DNA from: an uncultured Erysipelotrichaceae bacterium
Lineage (GTDB): Bacteria; Bacillota_I; Bacilli_A; Erysipelotrichales; Coprobacillaceae
Assembly: GCA_900550005.1 (NCBI GenBank)
Contig: URQL01000001.1
Location: 1-52,853 of the forward strand
Length of the DNA: 52,853 nucleotides
Reading direction: 5' to 3'
Shown here one piece after another: positions 37,209-46,339 of the stretch; position 1 is the stretch's first letter, and every line of letters begins with the position of its first letter. Position numbers and translations under genes: made by a program. Below the pieces are notes generated by a model, which worked only from the letters and a program-made list of their open reading frames with translations, did no database searches and was not told where the DNA came from.

Positions 37209-38498
37209 TTAACTATATGTTTTAGTACATTTAGGATAATAATTTTCATCAAATGCATACCCTAATTCTTTCATATCCTCATTTGAATAAAGTTTCATTT
37301 CAGTACCATTAATTTTTTGATAAGAAACATCTAAATGATAATAATTATTCCCCACTTTAATAATATTCCAATGATGTTCTACACCTTGATAACTTCCTGT
37401 TACATAATAACATTCCACATCTTTCTTTTGCAACATATACATCATTGCCCTAGCCATTCCTTCATCACTAGCAATATTATTACAGATTGCCCCATAAGAA
37501 GAATTGGTATAACTACTTAAAATATTGTTTGGCACATATTGAACATAACGCACTAAATAATTATTCATTTGTCTAATGAGTTCATAAGGATCGGTTGCTG
37601 TGAACATAGCTTTAGAAATCGTATTGTACGTATTTTCCAACTGACGGTATTTATCAACAGATAAATAAGGTCCATCTCCAACATCTTGGATACGTGTTTG
37701 ACTTTGTTCATTGTTAATAACCACCGTGATTGTGCGATCAATCGTCGTAACATTACCTAAAGCATCACTAACACGATAAACTAAATGATAAGCACCTTCT
37801 TGACTTGTATCAACCTCACCACTAACTTGAATCGAACCTTGAAGATCACGATTTAAATAATCAAGGGCATAAACACCATCAAGTGGATCAAAGTTTTCTC
37901 CTATTTGAATAATTTTATTATCTACACCATAAAAAGTCGGTCCATTTTGTTCTTGACTAACTACAACACTTAATCGTAATCGATTTGATTTATTACCATA
38001 AATATCTTCAACAATAATGAAAACATCATTAAAAGTTCCCACTTCATTAAATTGCTTTTTTGTTGGTTTATTTTCTTCATCAAAATAAACACTGTAGGTT
38101 GAATCATCTTGGATATCTTTCACTAAATCTTCCGCTACTAAAGTGGTCCCCACAGTAATTTCATATTTTGTTTGTACAAGTGAAGCGATGGGAGCAACAG
38201 TATCTTTAATTTGTATTGTAAAAGGGTAAACTTTATCACTATATTGAGCATAGGCATCATAAACACCCACTTCATCAACTTTCACTTGACTTAAATTCAC
38301 AACCGCATTTTCTAATACCTTTGCATTTGCTCGAATATAATCACTTGCATTTGTTGGAATTTGTGAGTGCAATTCAAAAGTGAATTGTTTTTGTTTTAAA
38401 GCGATTGGATCTACCTTATAAAGTAGTCCAGCTACCCCCATTGAACTAAGACATAAAACACTCATCATTCCGATAATAATTTTCTTATTGTTGCCCAT
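37209..38498 (-). CDS. Secreted transglutaminase-like protein with DUF5011-like domains
   Basis: 429 residues. N-terminal signal anchor (about 6-25), Ig-like DUF5011/HYR-type repeats (about 95-260: EITVGTTLVAEDLVKDI; DNKIIQIGENFDPLDGVYA), then a transglutaminase-like protease fold (about 290-400) with the Cys/His/Asp triad in YGAICNNIASDEGMARAM, EHHWNIIKV and YYHLDVSYQ. Such extracellular proteins act on cell-wall or surface peptides, or as cross-linkers; the reaction is not known. Its Ig domains resemble those of the Tad-operon adhesin. Single gene. Confidence 0.85.
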   Translation of the reverse strand: MGNNKKIIIGMMSVLCLSSMGVAGLLYKVDPIALKQKQFTFELHSQIPTNASDYIRANAKVLENAVVNLSQVKVDEVGVYDAYAQYSDKVYPFTIQIKDTVAPIASLVQTKYEITVGTTLVAEDLVKDIQDDSTYSVYFDEENKPTKKQFNEVGTFNDVFIIVEDIYGNKSNRLRLSVVVSQEQNGPTFYGVDNKIIQIGENFDPLDGVYALDYLNRDLQGSIQVSGEVDTSQEGAYHLVYRVSDALGNVTTIDRTITVVINNEQSQTRIQDVGDGPYLSVDKYRQLENTYNTISKAMFTATDPYELIRQMNNYLVRYVQYVPNNILSSYTNSSYGAICNNIASDEGMARAMMYMLQKKDVECYYVTGSYQGVEHHWNIIKVGNNYYHLDVSYQKINGTEMKLYSNEDMKELGYAFDENYYPKCTKTYS

Positions 38499-38610
38499 AT
38501 CTTCACCCTTTTCTAATCTTTCTCATTATATCACTTTACTAAAAAAATAACATAGAATTGTGAAAATATTTTGAGAATCTTAAGAATTTTAAAAAAAGAT
38601 ATTTTTGCGT

Positions 38611-38646
38611 AAAAAAGCAAGGATTTTTTTAAAATACCTTGCTTTT
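38611..38646 (-). terminator. Terminator of the LRR-VWA-MoxR operon
   Basis: 10-bp stem AAAAGCAAGG/CCTTGCTTTT, 14-base loop, followed by T run on the minus strand. Confidence 0.75.
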
Positions 38647-38653
38647 ATAACCC

Positions 38654-40165
38654 TTAATCATCAAATTCTAACAAATTGATTGCATCAATTTTTTCTAATA
38701 ATTCATTTTGTTTATCTTCAAATAAAAGTTGTTTATTGTATTGATAATATTTATCACAACCATGGTTGTAAATGTATTTTGAAATTGCTGTATTTAAAGT
38801 AATTTCCGTTACTAAAATCAACATTTCTTGCCCTTGACCAAAGACTTCTTCAAAAAAGATAAATGTATTATTTAAAACTTCATTAGCATTTTTACATTCT
38901 TCATTTAAACCATTGATCACGGATTTTAAATACGTTTTGATTACTTCTTTAGGTTCCGTGTTTGTTGATAAAAGAGCTTGTAATAATTCATCATAGTAAG
39001 CTAAGATACGATAATAAAGTCCTTGTTCTTCTTTTGATAAAGCTTTACCTTTTTCTTTTTCATTCATTTCTTTTTTATAATTTGCTGTTTTTAAATTAAT
39101 TTGTTGTTGATACTCTTGTGAAGAAGAGGCAACTTTATTGATTTCTTGAAAATCAGCTAAAATAGTTTTAATAGCTTGTTCTTTTTCTACCGTTTTATCC
39201 ATTGTTTCATCTAATTGTGACATAACTAAAGAGATAAGAGATAATCTTTCATCAAACTTTGCATTTTTAGCACGATCTTTAATTGTATCGTCACTTGTTC
39301 CTGCAAGAATAGATTCCACTTTGTAATCAGCTTTATATTTAGCGTAAAGTTGATAATAATGTGAAAAGTCTTTAGCAATTTTTTCATCTTGTAAATATTG
39401 AGAAATTAAATCATAATCGACTTCTAAGTCATTCATTTCATAAAGTTGGATCATTTTACTTAAATCATCCCAACCCCTGGCAGTGACAAAACTTTTTCCA
39501 TCTACTGTTGTAGAAATAGAATAGAAATGGCTTGGTTTAATGCCTAAATAAGAAGTGACTACTGGATGAACGTGTGTATTGATTGCATATTCTTTCCATG
39601 TTTCAAAATCAGCTTCTACTTCAATCTTTTTAAGACGGTCCCAAATCGCAATATCAAATTCTTTAACAGCATTGTTGTATTCTGGGGGATTTCCCGCTGT
39701 AACAACAATCCAGCCTTGCGGTACTTGATGACGTCCAAATGTTTTATATTGTAAAAATTGTAACATCGATGGAGATAATGTTTCAGAAATACAGTTGATT
39801 TCATCTAAGAATAAAATACCTTGTTTTTTTCCTGTTTCTTCCATTGCATCGTAAACAGAAGCAATAATTTCACTCATAGTATATTCAGATACTTTATATT
39901 CTTGATCACCATATTTTTTATCTACTATAAAAGGTAACCCTAAAGCACTTTGTCGTGTATGGTGTGTCATGGAATAAGATACAAGAGCTAAATCAAGTTC
40001 TTGTGCAATTTGTTCCATAATGGCTGTCTTTCCAATCCCTGGAGCCCCTACTAAAAATACAGGTCTTTGTTTACTTACAGGAATTAGCATATTGCCATAT
40101 TCATCTTTTGTTGAATAAGCAATAATGGCATTTTTTATTTGTTTTTTTGCTTCTTTAATATTCAT
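38654..40165 (-). CDS. MoxR-type AAA+ ATPase
   Basis: 503-residue cytosolic AAA_5/MoxR ATPase: Walker A GAPGIGKTAIMEQ near residue 40, Walker B ILFLDEINC near 118, sensor segment VVTAGNPPEYN, and a long C-terminal helical part unique to this group. MoxR proteins act as chaperones for the VWA protein encoded next to them, often for metal insertion or complex activation. It is the last gene of a three-gene operon, 10 bases after the VWA gene. Client unknown. Confidence 0.9.
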   Translation of the reverse strand: MNIKEAKKQIKNAIIAYSTKDEYGNMLIPVSKQRPVFLVGAPGIGKTAIMEQIAQELDLALVSYSMTHHTRQSALGLPFIVDKKYGDQEYKVSEYTMSEIIASVYDAMEETGKKQGILFLDEINCISETLSPSMLQFLQYKTFGRHQVPQGWIVVTAGNPPEYNNAVKEFDIAIWDRLKKIEVEADFETWKEYAINTHVHPVVTSYLGIKPSHFYSISTTVDGKSFVTARGWDDLSKMIQLYEMNDLEVDYDLISQYLQDEKIAKDFSHYYQLYAKYKADYKVESILAGTSDDTIKDRAKNAKFDERLSLISLVMSQLDETMDKTVEKEQAIKTILADFQEINKVASSSQEYQQQINLKTANYKKEMNEKEKGKALSKEEQGLYYRILAYYDELLQALLSTNTEPKEVIKTYLKSVINGLNEECKNANEVLNNTFIFFEEVFGQGQEMLILVTEITLNTAISKYIYNHGCDKYYQYNKQLLFEDKQNELLEKIDAINLLEFDD

Positions 40166-40175
40166 AATTGGCCTC

Positions 40176-41612
40176 CTAATTTTCTATTACTTCTTCATCT
40201 AAAATATATTTAATTGCCCATGATGGCACTTTAACGTCTACTTTATCCCCTTTATCTAAAAAGACAAAAGCCGTTTTATAGCTTGGTTGTTTGGTTGGAT
40301 ATTTTCCATCTCCATCTGTAAAATAGATAAGTCCACCTAAATCAACAAACTCTTTTTTTTGGATAAGTTCATCTACATAATTAAATACTGGTCTAAAATC
40401 TGTTCCCCCTAAACCATGGATTTCAATGTTTTTGATATAACGATCAAACTCAGCTAAGCTCGTTACTTTTACATCTTCTTGAATAACAGCGTCACATTGG
40501 ATAAGGTGAATATTAAATTTATTAAAGAAATTTTCTTTTTGTTGGAATATGTTATATGTTTTTTGTAAGAATGTTTGAACAATTGGTCCAGATACAGATC
40601 CTGAGGTATCAATAGCAATAACAAAATCTTTAATACTATGTGTTTCCTTATACTCTAATGATTCAATCAAAGGTAAATTTTTATACATTTGTAATCCAAA
40701 AGTGTAAAAGATGTAATCAAATTCATCATCATTGATCATGGTCTTTTCACCACTACTCATAAATTTTCTTAAAAAAGTCGTATAATTGTATTTTTCACGA
40801 TTTAAACGTGTTAACGATTGAACCATTGAATTGGCTTTTTGTCCATATTCTTTTGAGAAAGTCTCTAAATCGGTTTCAATTTTTTCAGAGATATCTTGCC
40901 ATTCTTTCATTGAATTTTTGATTTTAATGATATCTGCTTCACTGGCTTCTTGATCACCGGAAGGTTCACGATTATTTTGTTCATCATTTTCACTATCATG
41001 ATTAGCATTATCAAAACGATTTCGTCCTGAATTGGTAGGATCATCTTTTGATTCTTCTCCAAACAATTGCGTTGAACTACTTACCACATCACGAATCTTA
41101 TACCATCTTGAATGGTCATCATAATAAAATAAATCACTTAACCATTTGATTTGGTCATTATTTAATTCATCTTTAATATAATGGTAAAGACGTTGTGCCG
41201 TTAATAAGTTTAATTTTTCTTTTAGCTTGTTGATTTCTCTTTTCATTTCATCACATTTATCAATATGCATAAAATCTAAGTCTAATTCTTCGATCATGTT
41301 TTCTACTGCAATATCACAAGCAAGATTCCACATTTTTTTATCAAAATCACCCGCTAAATAAGGATGTCTAAAAATAGAATGTAAAACAATATGTAAATAA
41401 CCGCGAGTTAATGCTTGAGGATTATTTTTAAAATTTTTGATGATCGTAATTGGACTATAATACAAATAGATACCATCACATTCAATTGAAGTCGAATTGG
41501 GAACGAATGTGTATTGATCTAAAGCAATATCCATAAAACGTAAATGTAATGTTAATTGACTGATAATATTATGAAATATTTCCTCACATAGAAGAACTAA
41601 TTCTTTATCCAT
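40176..41612 (-). CDS. VWA-like metallopeptidase-fold protein (DUF2201 type)
   Basis: 478 residues: N-terminal peptidase-like domain with the zinc-type motif HIVLHSIFRHP (near 72), a central acidic linker, and a C-terminal VWA domain with MIDAS AIDTSGSVSG near 330 and GGTDFRPVF. Pairing of this architecture with a MoxR ATPase is common. There is no signal peptide, so it is intracellular. Partner of the downstream MoxR; substrate unknown. Confidence 0.88.
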   Translation of the reverse strand: MDKELVLLCEEIFHNIISQLTLHLRFMDIALDQYTFVPNSTSIECDGIYLYYSPITIIKNFKNNPQALTRGYLHIVLHSIFRHPYLAGDFDKKMWNLACDIAVENMIEELDLDFMHIDKCDEMKREINKLKEKLNLLTAQRLYHYIKDELNNDQIKWLSDLFYYDDHSRWYKIRDVVSSSTQLFGEESKDDPTNSGRNRFDNANHDSENDEQNNREPSGDQEASEADIIKIKNSMKEWQDISEKIETDLETFSKEYGQKANSMVQSLTRLNREKYNYTTFLRKFMSSGEKTMINDDEFDYIFYTFGLQMYKNLPLIESLEYKETHSIKDFVIAIDTSGSVSGPIVQTFLQKTYNIFQQKENFFNKFNIHLIQCDAVIQEDVKVTSLAEFDRYIKNIEIHGLGGTDFRPVFNYVDELIQKKEFVDLGGLIYFTDGDGKYPTKQPSYKTAFVFLDKGDKVDVKVPSWAIKYILDEEVIEN

Positions 41613-41629
41613 GTTCTCACCTCACCTTT

Positions 41630-42682
41630 CTAAAATAAGTCGTCTAATGCATCTTCTAAAGAAGTTGTAGAAGGGGTTTGATTTTTTAAATTCATAATTT
41701 TTGCTCTTAATTCTCTTTCATGAATTAAATCAAGATAACGATCAAGTTCATTCATTGGTAAGATTGCTTCTTTAAATAAAGTATAAAATCCATCCCAACG
41801 TTGTTCTTTAATCAAGTAAGGAAGAAGTTCATCTTTATACGTTAAACAAGCTTCATTGTACTTAGTTTTATCAACAGGTAAATAACGATCATAAGTTTCT
41901 AAATAATTTACTAACAAAATAATACGTGCATAAGGTTTCCATTCATTAAGTTTTACTTTAGGTAAGTAACTCTTATAAAATTGGTAATTTTTATCATTTA
42001 CATTATTTGCGAAAATGTTCCATTGATGTTCAAACATTCCTGGATGAAGAGGAAAATGATCGTTAGAAATAAACGTGATTTGACCTAATGTTTGAAAAGC
42101 TAATCCTTGTATACTTTCTAATTCTTCATTCATTTGCACAAATTTTAAGTTATGACAATTGTAAAAAGCTTTTTCCCCAATTTGTTTTAAATGTTTATTC
42201 ATAGTCAAAGTTTGTAAAGATGTACAAGATTCAAAAGCACTATTATCGATCACTTCTAATCTTTCAGGCAAATCAATATGCTCCAATTTTTCACAATAAC
42301 TAAATGCACTACGCCCAATTGTTTGAATTGTATTAGATAAATGAACTTCTTCTAATAAACCGCTTCGATAAAACATACTTTTTTTAATTGATTGGATTTG
42401 ACCTTGAATGCTTACTTTTTTTAATTTTCGACAATAAGATAAAGCCCCATCACCAAGATAAGTAACAGATTTAGGAATTGTAATCTCAATTAATTCATCG
42501 CAACCATAAAAGCAAAAATTTCCAATCATTCTTACTGTTTCTGGAATTTGAATTGATTTTAAATGTAAACACTCATAAAAGGCAAAATCACGAATCGTAT
42601 CGACTTCTTCAGGAATAACCACATGTTCTTGACTTCCTTCGTATTTAATCAATTCTCCATTTAAAATTTTAAACTCATTCAT
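41630..42682 (-). CDS. BspA-type leucine-rich repeat protein
   Basis: 350 residues from the ATG at 42682 (GAAAGGA 7 bases upstream; a TTG further up is in frame but has no binding site). About eight LRR_5 repeats of roughly 23 residues (residues 15-190: VDTIRDFAFYECLHLKSIQ, VTYLGDGALSYCRKLKKVS), then a non-repeat helical domain with YKDELLPYLIKEQRWDGFY. No signal peptide or anchor, unlike most BspA proteins, so it is probably cytoplasmic. It leads the operon with VWA and MoxR and may recognise the complex's client (inference). Confidence 0.88.
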   Translation of the reverse strand: MNEFKILNGELIKYEGSQEHVVIPEEVDTIRDFAFYECLHLKSIQIPETVRMIGNFCFYGCDELIEITIPKSVTYLGDGALSYCRKLKKVSIQGQIQSIKKSMFYRSGLLEEVHLSNTIQTIGRSAFSYCEKLEHIDLPERLEVIDNSAFESCTSLQTLTMNKHLKQIGEKAFYNCHNLKFVQMNEELESIQGLAFQTLGQITFISNDHFPLHPGMFEHQWNIFANNVNDKNYQFYKSYLPKVKLNEWKPYARIILLVNYLETYDRYLPVDKTKYNEACLTYKDELLPYLIKEQRWDGFYTLFKEAILPMNELDRYLDLIHERELRAKIMNLKNQTPSTTSLEDALDDLF

Positions 42683-42754
42683 ATAATTGATCCTTTCTTT
42701 TGACAAATCTTATCTTATCATAAATATTTTTATGTAACCGTTTTTTTCTTTTTA

Positions 42755-42791
42755 TAAAAACAAAAACTCAAATCAATGATGATCTGAGTTT
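42755..42791 (-). terminator. Terminator after DUF951/folD
   Basis: 12-bp stem AAACTCAGATCA/TGATTTGAGTTT with one G-U pair and a 4-base loop, followed by TTGTTTTTAT on the minus strand; overlaps the DUF951 stop codon. Confidence 0.8.
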
Positions 42792-42990
42792 ACTCCCCAA
42801 TATGTTTTACAACTTTCTTTAATTTTTTTTCAAATTCGCGACGACTAAACATAATAATCGCTCCACACCCTAAACATTTGATTTTAATATCAGCACCCAT
42901 ACGAACGATTTCCCATTCGTTAGACTTTTTGCAAGGATGAGGTTTTTTCATTTCGACAATATCATGTAATCCATAAACGTGTTGAATCAT
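42790..42990 (-). CDS. DUF951 protein
   Basis: 66 residues from the ATG at 42990 (GGACGGTGAT upstream); a longer start reaching 43032 is in frame but enters the folD stop region. The pattern VEMKKPHPCKKSNEWEIVRMGADIKIKCLGCG is that of DUF951, a small conserved Firmicute protein with a four-Cys-like zinc knuckle, of unknown function. Downstream of folD and co-transcribed. Confidence 0.9.
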   Translation of the reverse strand: MIQHVYGLHDIVEMKKPHPCKKSNEWEIVRMGADIKIKCLGCGAIIMFSRREFEKKLKKVVKHIGE

Positions 42991-43003
42991 TGTATCACCG
43001 TCC

Positions 43004-43851
43004 TTAATTTTGTGTACGCATTTTATAAGCAATTAATGTATTATGTAAAAGCATGGCAATCGTCATTGGTCCTACCCCACCTGGAACAGGCGTAATTGCA
43101 CTGACTTTATCTTTACATTTTTCAAAATCAACATCACCACAAAGCTTACCATTTTCATCACGATTGATTCCTACATCAAGAACAACTGCACCTTCTTTAA
43201 CATATTCATCATCAAACATTTTTGCTTTACCTACGGCAGTAATTAAAACATCTGCTTTTTGACAAACTTCTTTTAAATTTTTAGTACGACTATGAGCAAT
43301 CGTAACTGTCGCACTTTTAGATAAAGCAAGTAAAGCTACTGGTTTACCTACAATATTACTTCTTCCTACCACAACCACTTCTTTACCTTCAAGATCATAT
43401 CCAATCTTTTCAAGCATAACCATCATTCCATAAGGTGTACAAGGTAATAAAGAATCAATTCCTAAAAATAAGTGAGCAATATTCATTGGATGAAATCCAT
43501 CAACGTCTTTTTCAGGATCGATTGCTTCAATGATTTTAGCTTCATCAATATGTTTAGGTAATGGAAGTTGAACGAGAATTCCATCCACTTCCTCTTTTTG
43601 ATTTAACTGCTCAATTTGTGCTAATAATGCTTCTTCTGTTATTTCTTCTGGTAATTCAATTTTAATTGACCCAAAACCGACATACTGACAGGCTTTTTCT
43701 TTATTACGCACATAGACTTCACTCGCTAAATTATGACCTACTAAAACTACAGCTAAAGTAGGTACTCTTTTTCCTGCTTCTTGCAATTTTCTTGTTTCTT
43801 CTTTAACTAAATCTTTGACTTCTAATGATATTTGTTTTCATCAATGATCAT
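43004..43851 (-). pseudogene. folD: Methylenetetrahydrofolate dehydrogenase/cyclohydrolase, 5' frameshift
   Basis: Bifunctional enzyme of one-carbon metabolism. The long frame has KEKACQYVGF, VDGILVQLPLPKHID, DVDGFHPMNI, VVVGRSNIVGKP and ITPVPGGVGPMTIAMLL, all strongly conserved. The natural start is ATG at 43851 after GGGGTGG: it reads MIID and should continue G-KQISLEVKDLV, but the sequence is GATGAAAAC where GATGGAAAAC is needed, so one G is missing near 43839. Without it translation stops within a few codons; the first later ATG-like start lacks a binding site and would drop the N-terminal part with substrate-binding residues. Because folD is normally near-essential, sequence error is quite plausible. 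Confidence 0.88.
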
Positions 43852-43900
43852 TCTACCACCCCTAACAATTAGATTTAGAATAACACATTTTTATTATTTT

Positions 43901-44818
43901 TTAAATACTTTTCAATACGACTAACCAAACAGGCAAAGTAATCAAAGAAAGAACAGTAGAAACAAAAATAAGTTTTGAAGCATAGCCTGGATTATGATCA
44001 TAACTTTGCGCAAGCATTGCCGTTGTACTCGCCGCAGGCATTCCTGTCAGTAATACACATACTTGAATTGAATCGGTAGGAATATGAAAAGCAAGTAAAA
44101 TAAATAATAAAATCAAAGGTAAGATCACTAACCTTAAAATACTATAGCGAATAGCTTGATAATCTGAAAATTCTGACCAAGGAACATCACTTAAAATGGC
44201 TCCAATAATAATCATACTAAGTCCAGTATTACATGAGGCTACACTGTTTATTGACATGGTTACAAAATCAGGAAAAATCACACCTAGACTTCTAAGTAAC
44301 ATACAAATTAAACCAATATAAATCGCAATAATACAAGGATGTGTTGCTACTTTTTTAATCAAATCTTTTTTCGATACAGAAGTAAATAAAGATAACCCTG
44401 CTGACCACATAAAAATTCTTTGAGGAATTAAAAAAATGGAAGCATAAAGTAATCCGGTTGAGCCAAACGCAGCTTCACTTACAGGCATTCCCATAAATCC
44501 TGCATTCGATACCATCGTTGCATATTGACTAACGATCTTACGATCTTGATCTAAATGATTATATAAAAATTGATTGACAATATGATACCCCAATTGAATT
44601 AAAAAAGAAATAATTAAAACGAGTCCTGTGGAAACTAAAATATCTTTTGTTAGTTGCATATTAAATGATTTTACAATGGCAAAAGGTAAAACCACACTTA
44701 ATACCATGGTTGTTAGTTTTGAACGTGTTGATTTATCCAAGATCCCCTTTTTACCTAAAGTATACCCAATAAAAATCAACATAAATATTTCTATTTGTAA
44801 ATTAATAATATCGCGCAT
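43901..44818 (-). CDS. AEC-family (auxin efflux carrier-like) transporter
   Basis: 305-residue membrane protein with about ten hydrophobic helices in the 5+5 arrangement of the AEC family. It opens with FMLIFIGYTLGKKGILDKSTR, has the mid segment NAGFMGMPVSEAAFG and the C-terminal GMPAASTTAMLAQSYDHN, the signature pieces of the family. It exports or takes up small organic acids such as malate; substrate unknown. GAGGGAG precedes the ATG. No clear operon partner. Confidence 0.9.
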   Translation of the reverse strand: MRDIINLQIEIFMLIFIGYTLGKKGILDKSTRSKLTTMVLSVVLPFAIVKSFNMQLTKDILVSTGLVLIISFLIQLGYHIVNQFLYNHLDQDRKIVSQYATMVSNAGFMGMPVSEAAFGSTGLLYASIFLIPQRIFMWSAGLSLFTSVSKKDLIKKVATHPCIIAIYIGLICMLLRSLGVIFPDFVTMSINSVASCNTGLSMIIIGAILSDVPWSEFSDYQAIRYSILRLVILPLILLFILLAFHIPTDSIQVCVLLTGMPAASTTAMLAQSYDHNPGYASKLIFVSTVLSLITLPVWLVVLKSI

Positions 44819-44887
44819 TTTCTCCCTCTTTTCCCTATTTCTTTACTATTTTACAAGATTTCAAAAGAGAATGAAAGCACTTTTTAT

Positions 44888-44925
44888 ATAAAAACGCAAG
44901 TCCTTATTTAAAGGCTTGCGTTTTT
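44888..44925 (-). terminator. Terminator of the MATE gene
   Basis: 10-bp stem AAAACGCAAG/CTTGCGTTTT, 14-base loop, flanked by T runs on both strands; it overlaps the last codons of the MATE gene. Confidence 0.85.
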
Positions 44926-46275
44926 AATTTCTTTACCGACACTTTTCTTATACATAATATAAGCCATTGTAACTGAGATCACATCCGCAATCACTTGCGT
45001 TAAAATCGTTCCATAATAACCAAATAAAGTACTGACGATGACAATTACTAAAGCAAATACCACACCTTGTCTTGAAATTGAAAGAATAAATGCAGGTAAT
45101 GCTTTACCAGAAGCTTGAAATAAAGTTGTATAAATCAAAATCATTCCAGCAAAAGGCATAGATAATAATAAACAAATAAGCATCAAGCTACCATCTTGAA
45201 TAATTTGTGAATCACTCATAAAGATATGTACAATTTGTTTTGAAAAAATACCAAGAAGAATAACCATAATGATTGAAAAAGTACCTTCTACTTTAAAATC
45301 AAAACGAATCACTTCTTTTAATCGCCTATAATTTTTGGCACCATAGTTGTAACCAAGTAAAGGTTGTGCCCCAAAAGCAAAACCAACCATAACTAACATA
45401 ACGATCATACTTACTTTCATCGCAATTCCCATAGCAGCCACTTTACTTGTTCCATATTGAATTAAATAACGATTCATTAAAGTCATACTAAAACTTTGCA
45501 TCATATTTGTAAGTGAAGCAGGAATACCAATCGCAATGATTTCTTTAATATACTGTGTTGGAATCTTTGTTTCTTTATAATCCACTGTTAATTTTTTACT
45601 TCTTTTTAAAATGAAATAAACCAAAATAAGATCTGTAACTAAATTACCTAATACTGTAGCAATAGCGGCACCACCAGCTTGCATATTTAATCCAAAAATG
45701 AAAATAGGATCTAAAATAATATTGGCAATGGATCCAGCAACAGTTCCAATCATCGCTTCCATTGCTAAACCTTCTGTACGCATTAAATTACCTGGTGTTA
45801 AAGATAAAATAATGATTGGTGCGCCTAATGTAATATAAAAGAAATAATCATGTGCATATTGATAAGTATCTTGATTAGCTCCTAATAATGCTAAAATTGG
45901 ATTTTTAAATAAAATCATAATTAAAGCAACTACAATTCCAAATAGAATGGCACTATAAAAACAAAAACCACTTACTCTTTTCCCTTCTTGATCCTTCTTT
46001 TGTCCAAATAGACGAGATAGTACTGAACTTCCACCTAAACCAAACACATCACCAAAAGCAACCATTAAAGAAAATAAAGGTGCACAAAGTGATACCCCAG
46101 CTACTAAATTAGTATTTTGTGTTTGAGCAATAAAAAAAGTATCGACCATATTGTAAACTAAACTGATCACCATACTAAAAACAACGGGTAAAGCTAATTT
46201 AAAATAAGCTTTCTTTATCGGTGCAGTTTCAAATAATTCATTTTCCGTTTTTTTCTTTCCCCCTAACCACCCCAT
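44908..46275 (-). CDS. MATE-family multidrug/organic cation exporter
   Basis: 455 residues from ATG 46275, with twelve predicted helices and a normal MATE length. Conserved pieces: FKLALPVVFSMVISLVYNMVD, FGLGGSSVLSRLFGQ, and the second half IGIPASLTNMMQSFSMTLMN with QPLLGYNYGAKN. An in-frame ATG at 46308 would start inside the Crp/Fnr operator and lacks a binding site, so 46275 (AAGGGA upstream) is preferred. Divergent from the Crp/Fnr gene; likely co-regulated through the shared operator. Confidence 0.9.
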   Translation of the reverse strand: MGWLGGKKKTENELFETAPIKKAYFKLALPVVFSMVISLVYNMVDTFFIAQTQNTNLVAGVSLCAPLFSLMVAFGDVFGLGGSSVLSRLFGQKKDQEGKRVSGFCFYSAILFGIVVALIMILFKNPILALLGANQDTYQYAHDYFFYITLGAPIIILSLTPGNLMRTEGLAMEAMIGTVAGSIANIILDPIFIFGLNMQAGGAAIATVLGNLVTDLILVYFILKRSKKLTVDYKETKIPTQYIKEIIAIGIPASLTNMMQSFSMTLMNRYLIQYGTSKVAAMGIAMKVSMIVMLVMVGFAFGAQPLLGYNYGAKNYRRLKEVIRFDFKVEGTFSIIMVILLGIFSKQIVHIFMSDSQIIQDGSLMLICLLLSMPFAGMILIYTTLFQASGKALPAFILSISRQGVVFALVIVIVSTLFGYYGTILTQVIADVISVTMAYIMYKKSVGKEIKNASL

Positions 46276-46300
46276 TATAGCAAATTCCCTTGCTTTTTTA

Positions 46301-46316
46301 TGTGACATATGTCACA
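46301..46316. promoter_or_regulatory. Perfect Crp/Fnr-type operator
   Basis: TGTGACATATGTCACA is a perfect 16-bp palindrome fitting TGTGA-N6-TCACA. It lies midway between the divergent MATE and Crp/Fnr genes, 24 bases upstream of the regulator ATG. A TTGCTT box begins 12 bases before it on the plus strand, so the site would fall between or over promoter elements of the regulator gene, suggesting autorepression (inference). Confidence 0.8.
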
Positions 46317-46339
46317 ATAAACCTAGAAATGAGGTTACT

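Noticed and set aside
46276..46308. Upstream ATG at 46308 as the MATE start
   Set aside because: It lies inside the perfect operator palindrome and has no ribosome binding site, while ATG 46275 has AAGGGA and gives the usual N-terminus.
46301..46316. Palindrome considered as a recombination or attachment site
   Set aside because: It matches the TGTGA-N6-TCACA operator and sits in a divergent promoter region beside a Crp/Fnr gene; no integrase lies nearby.
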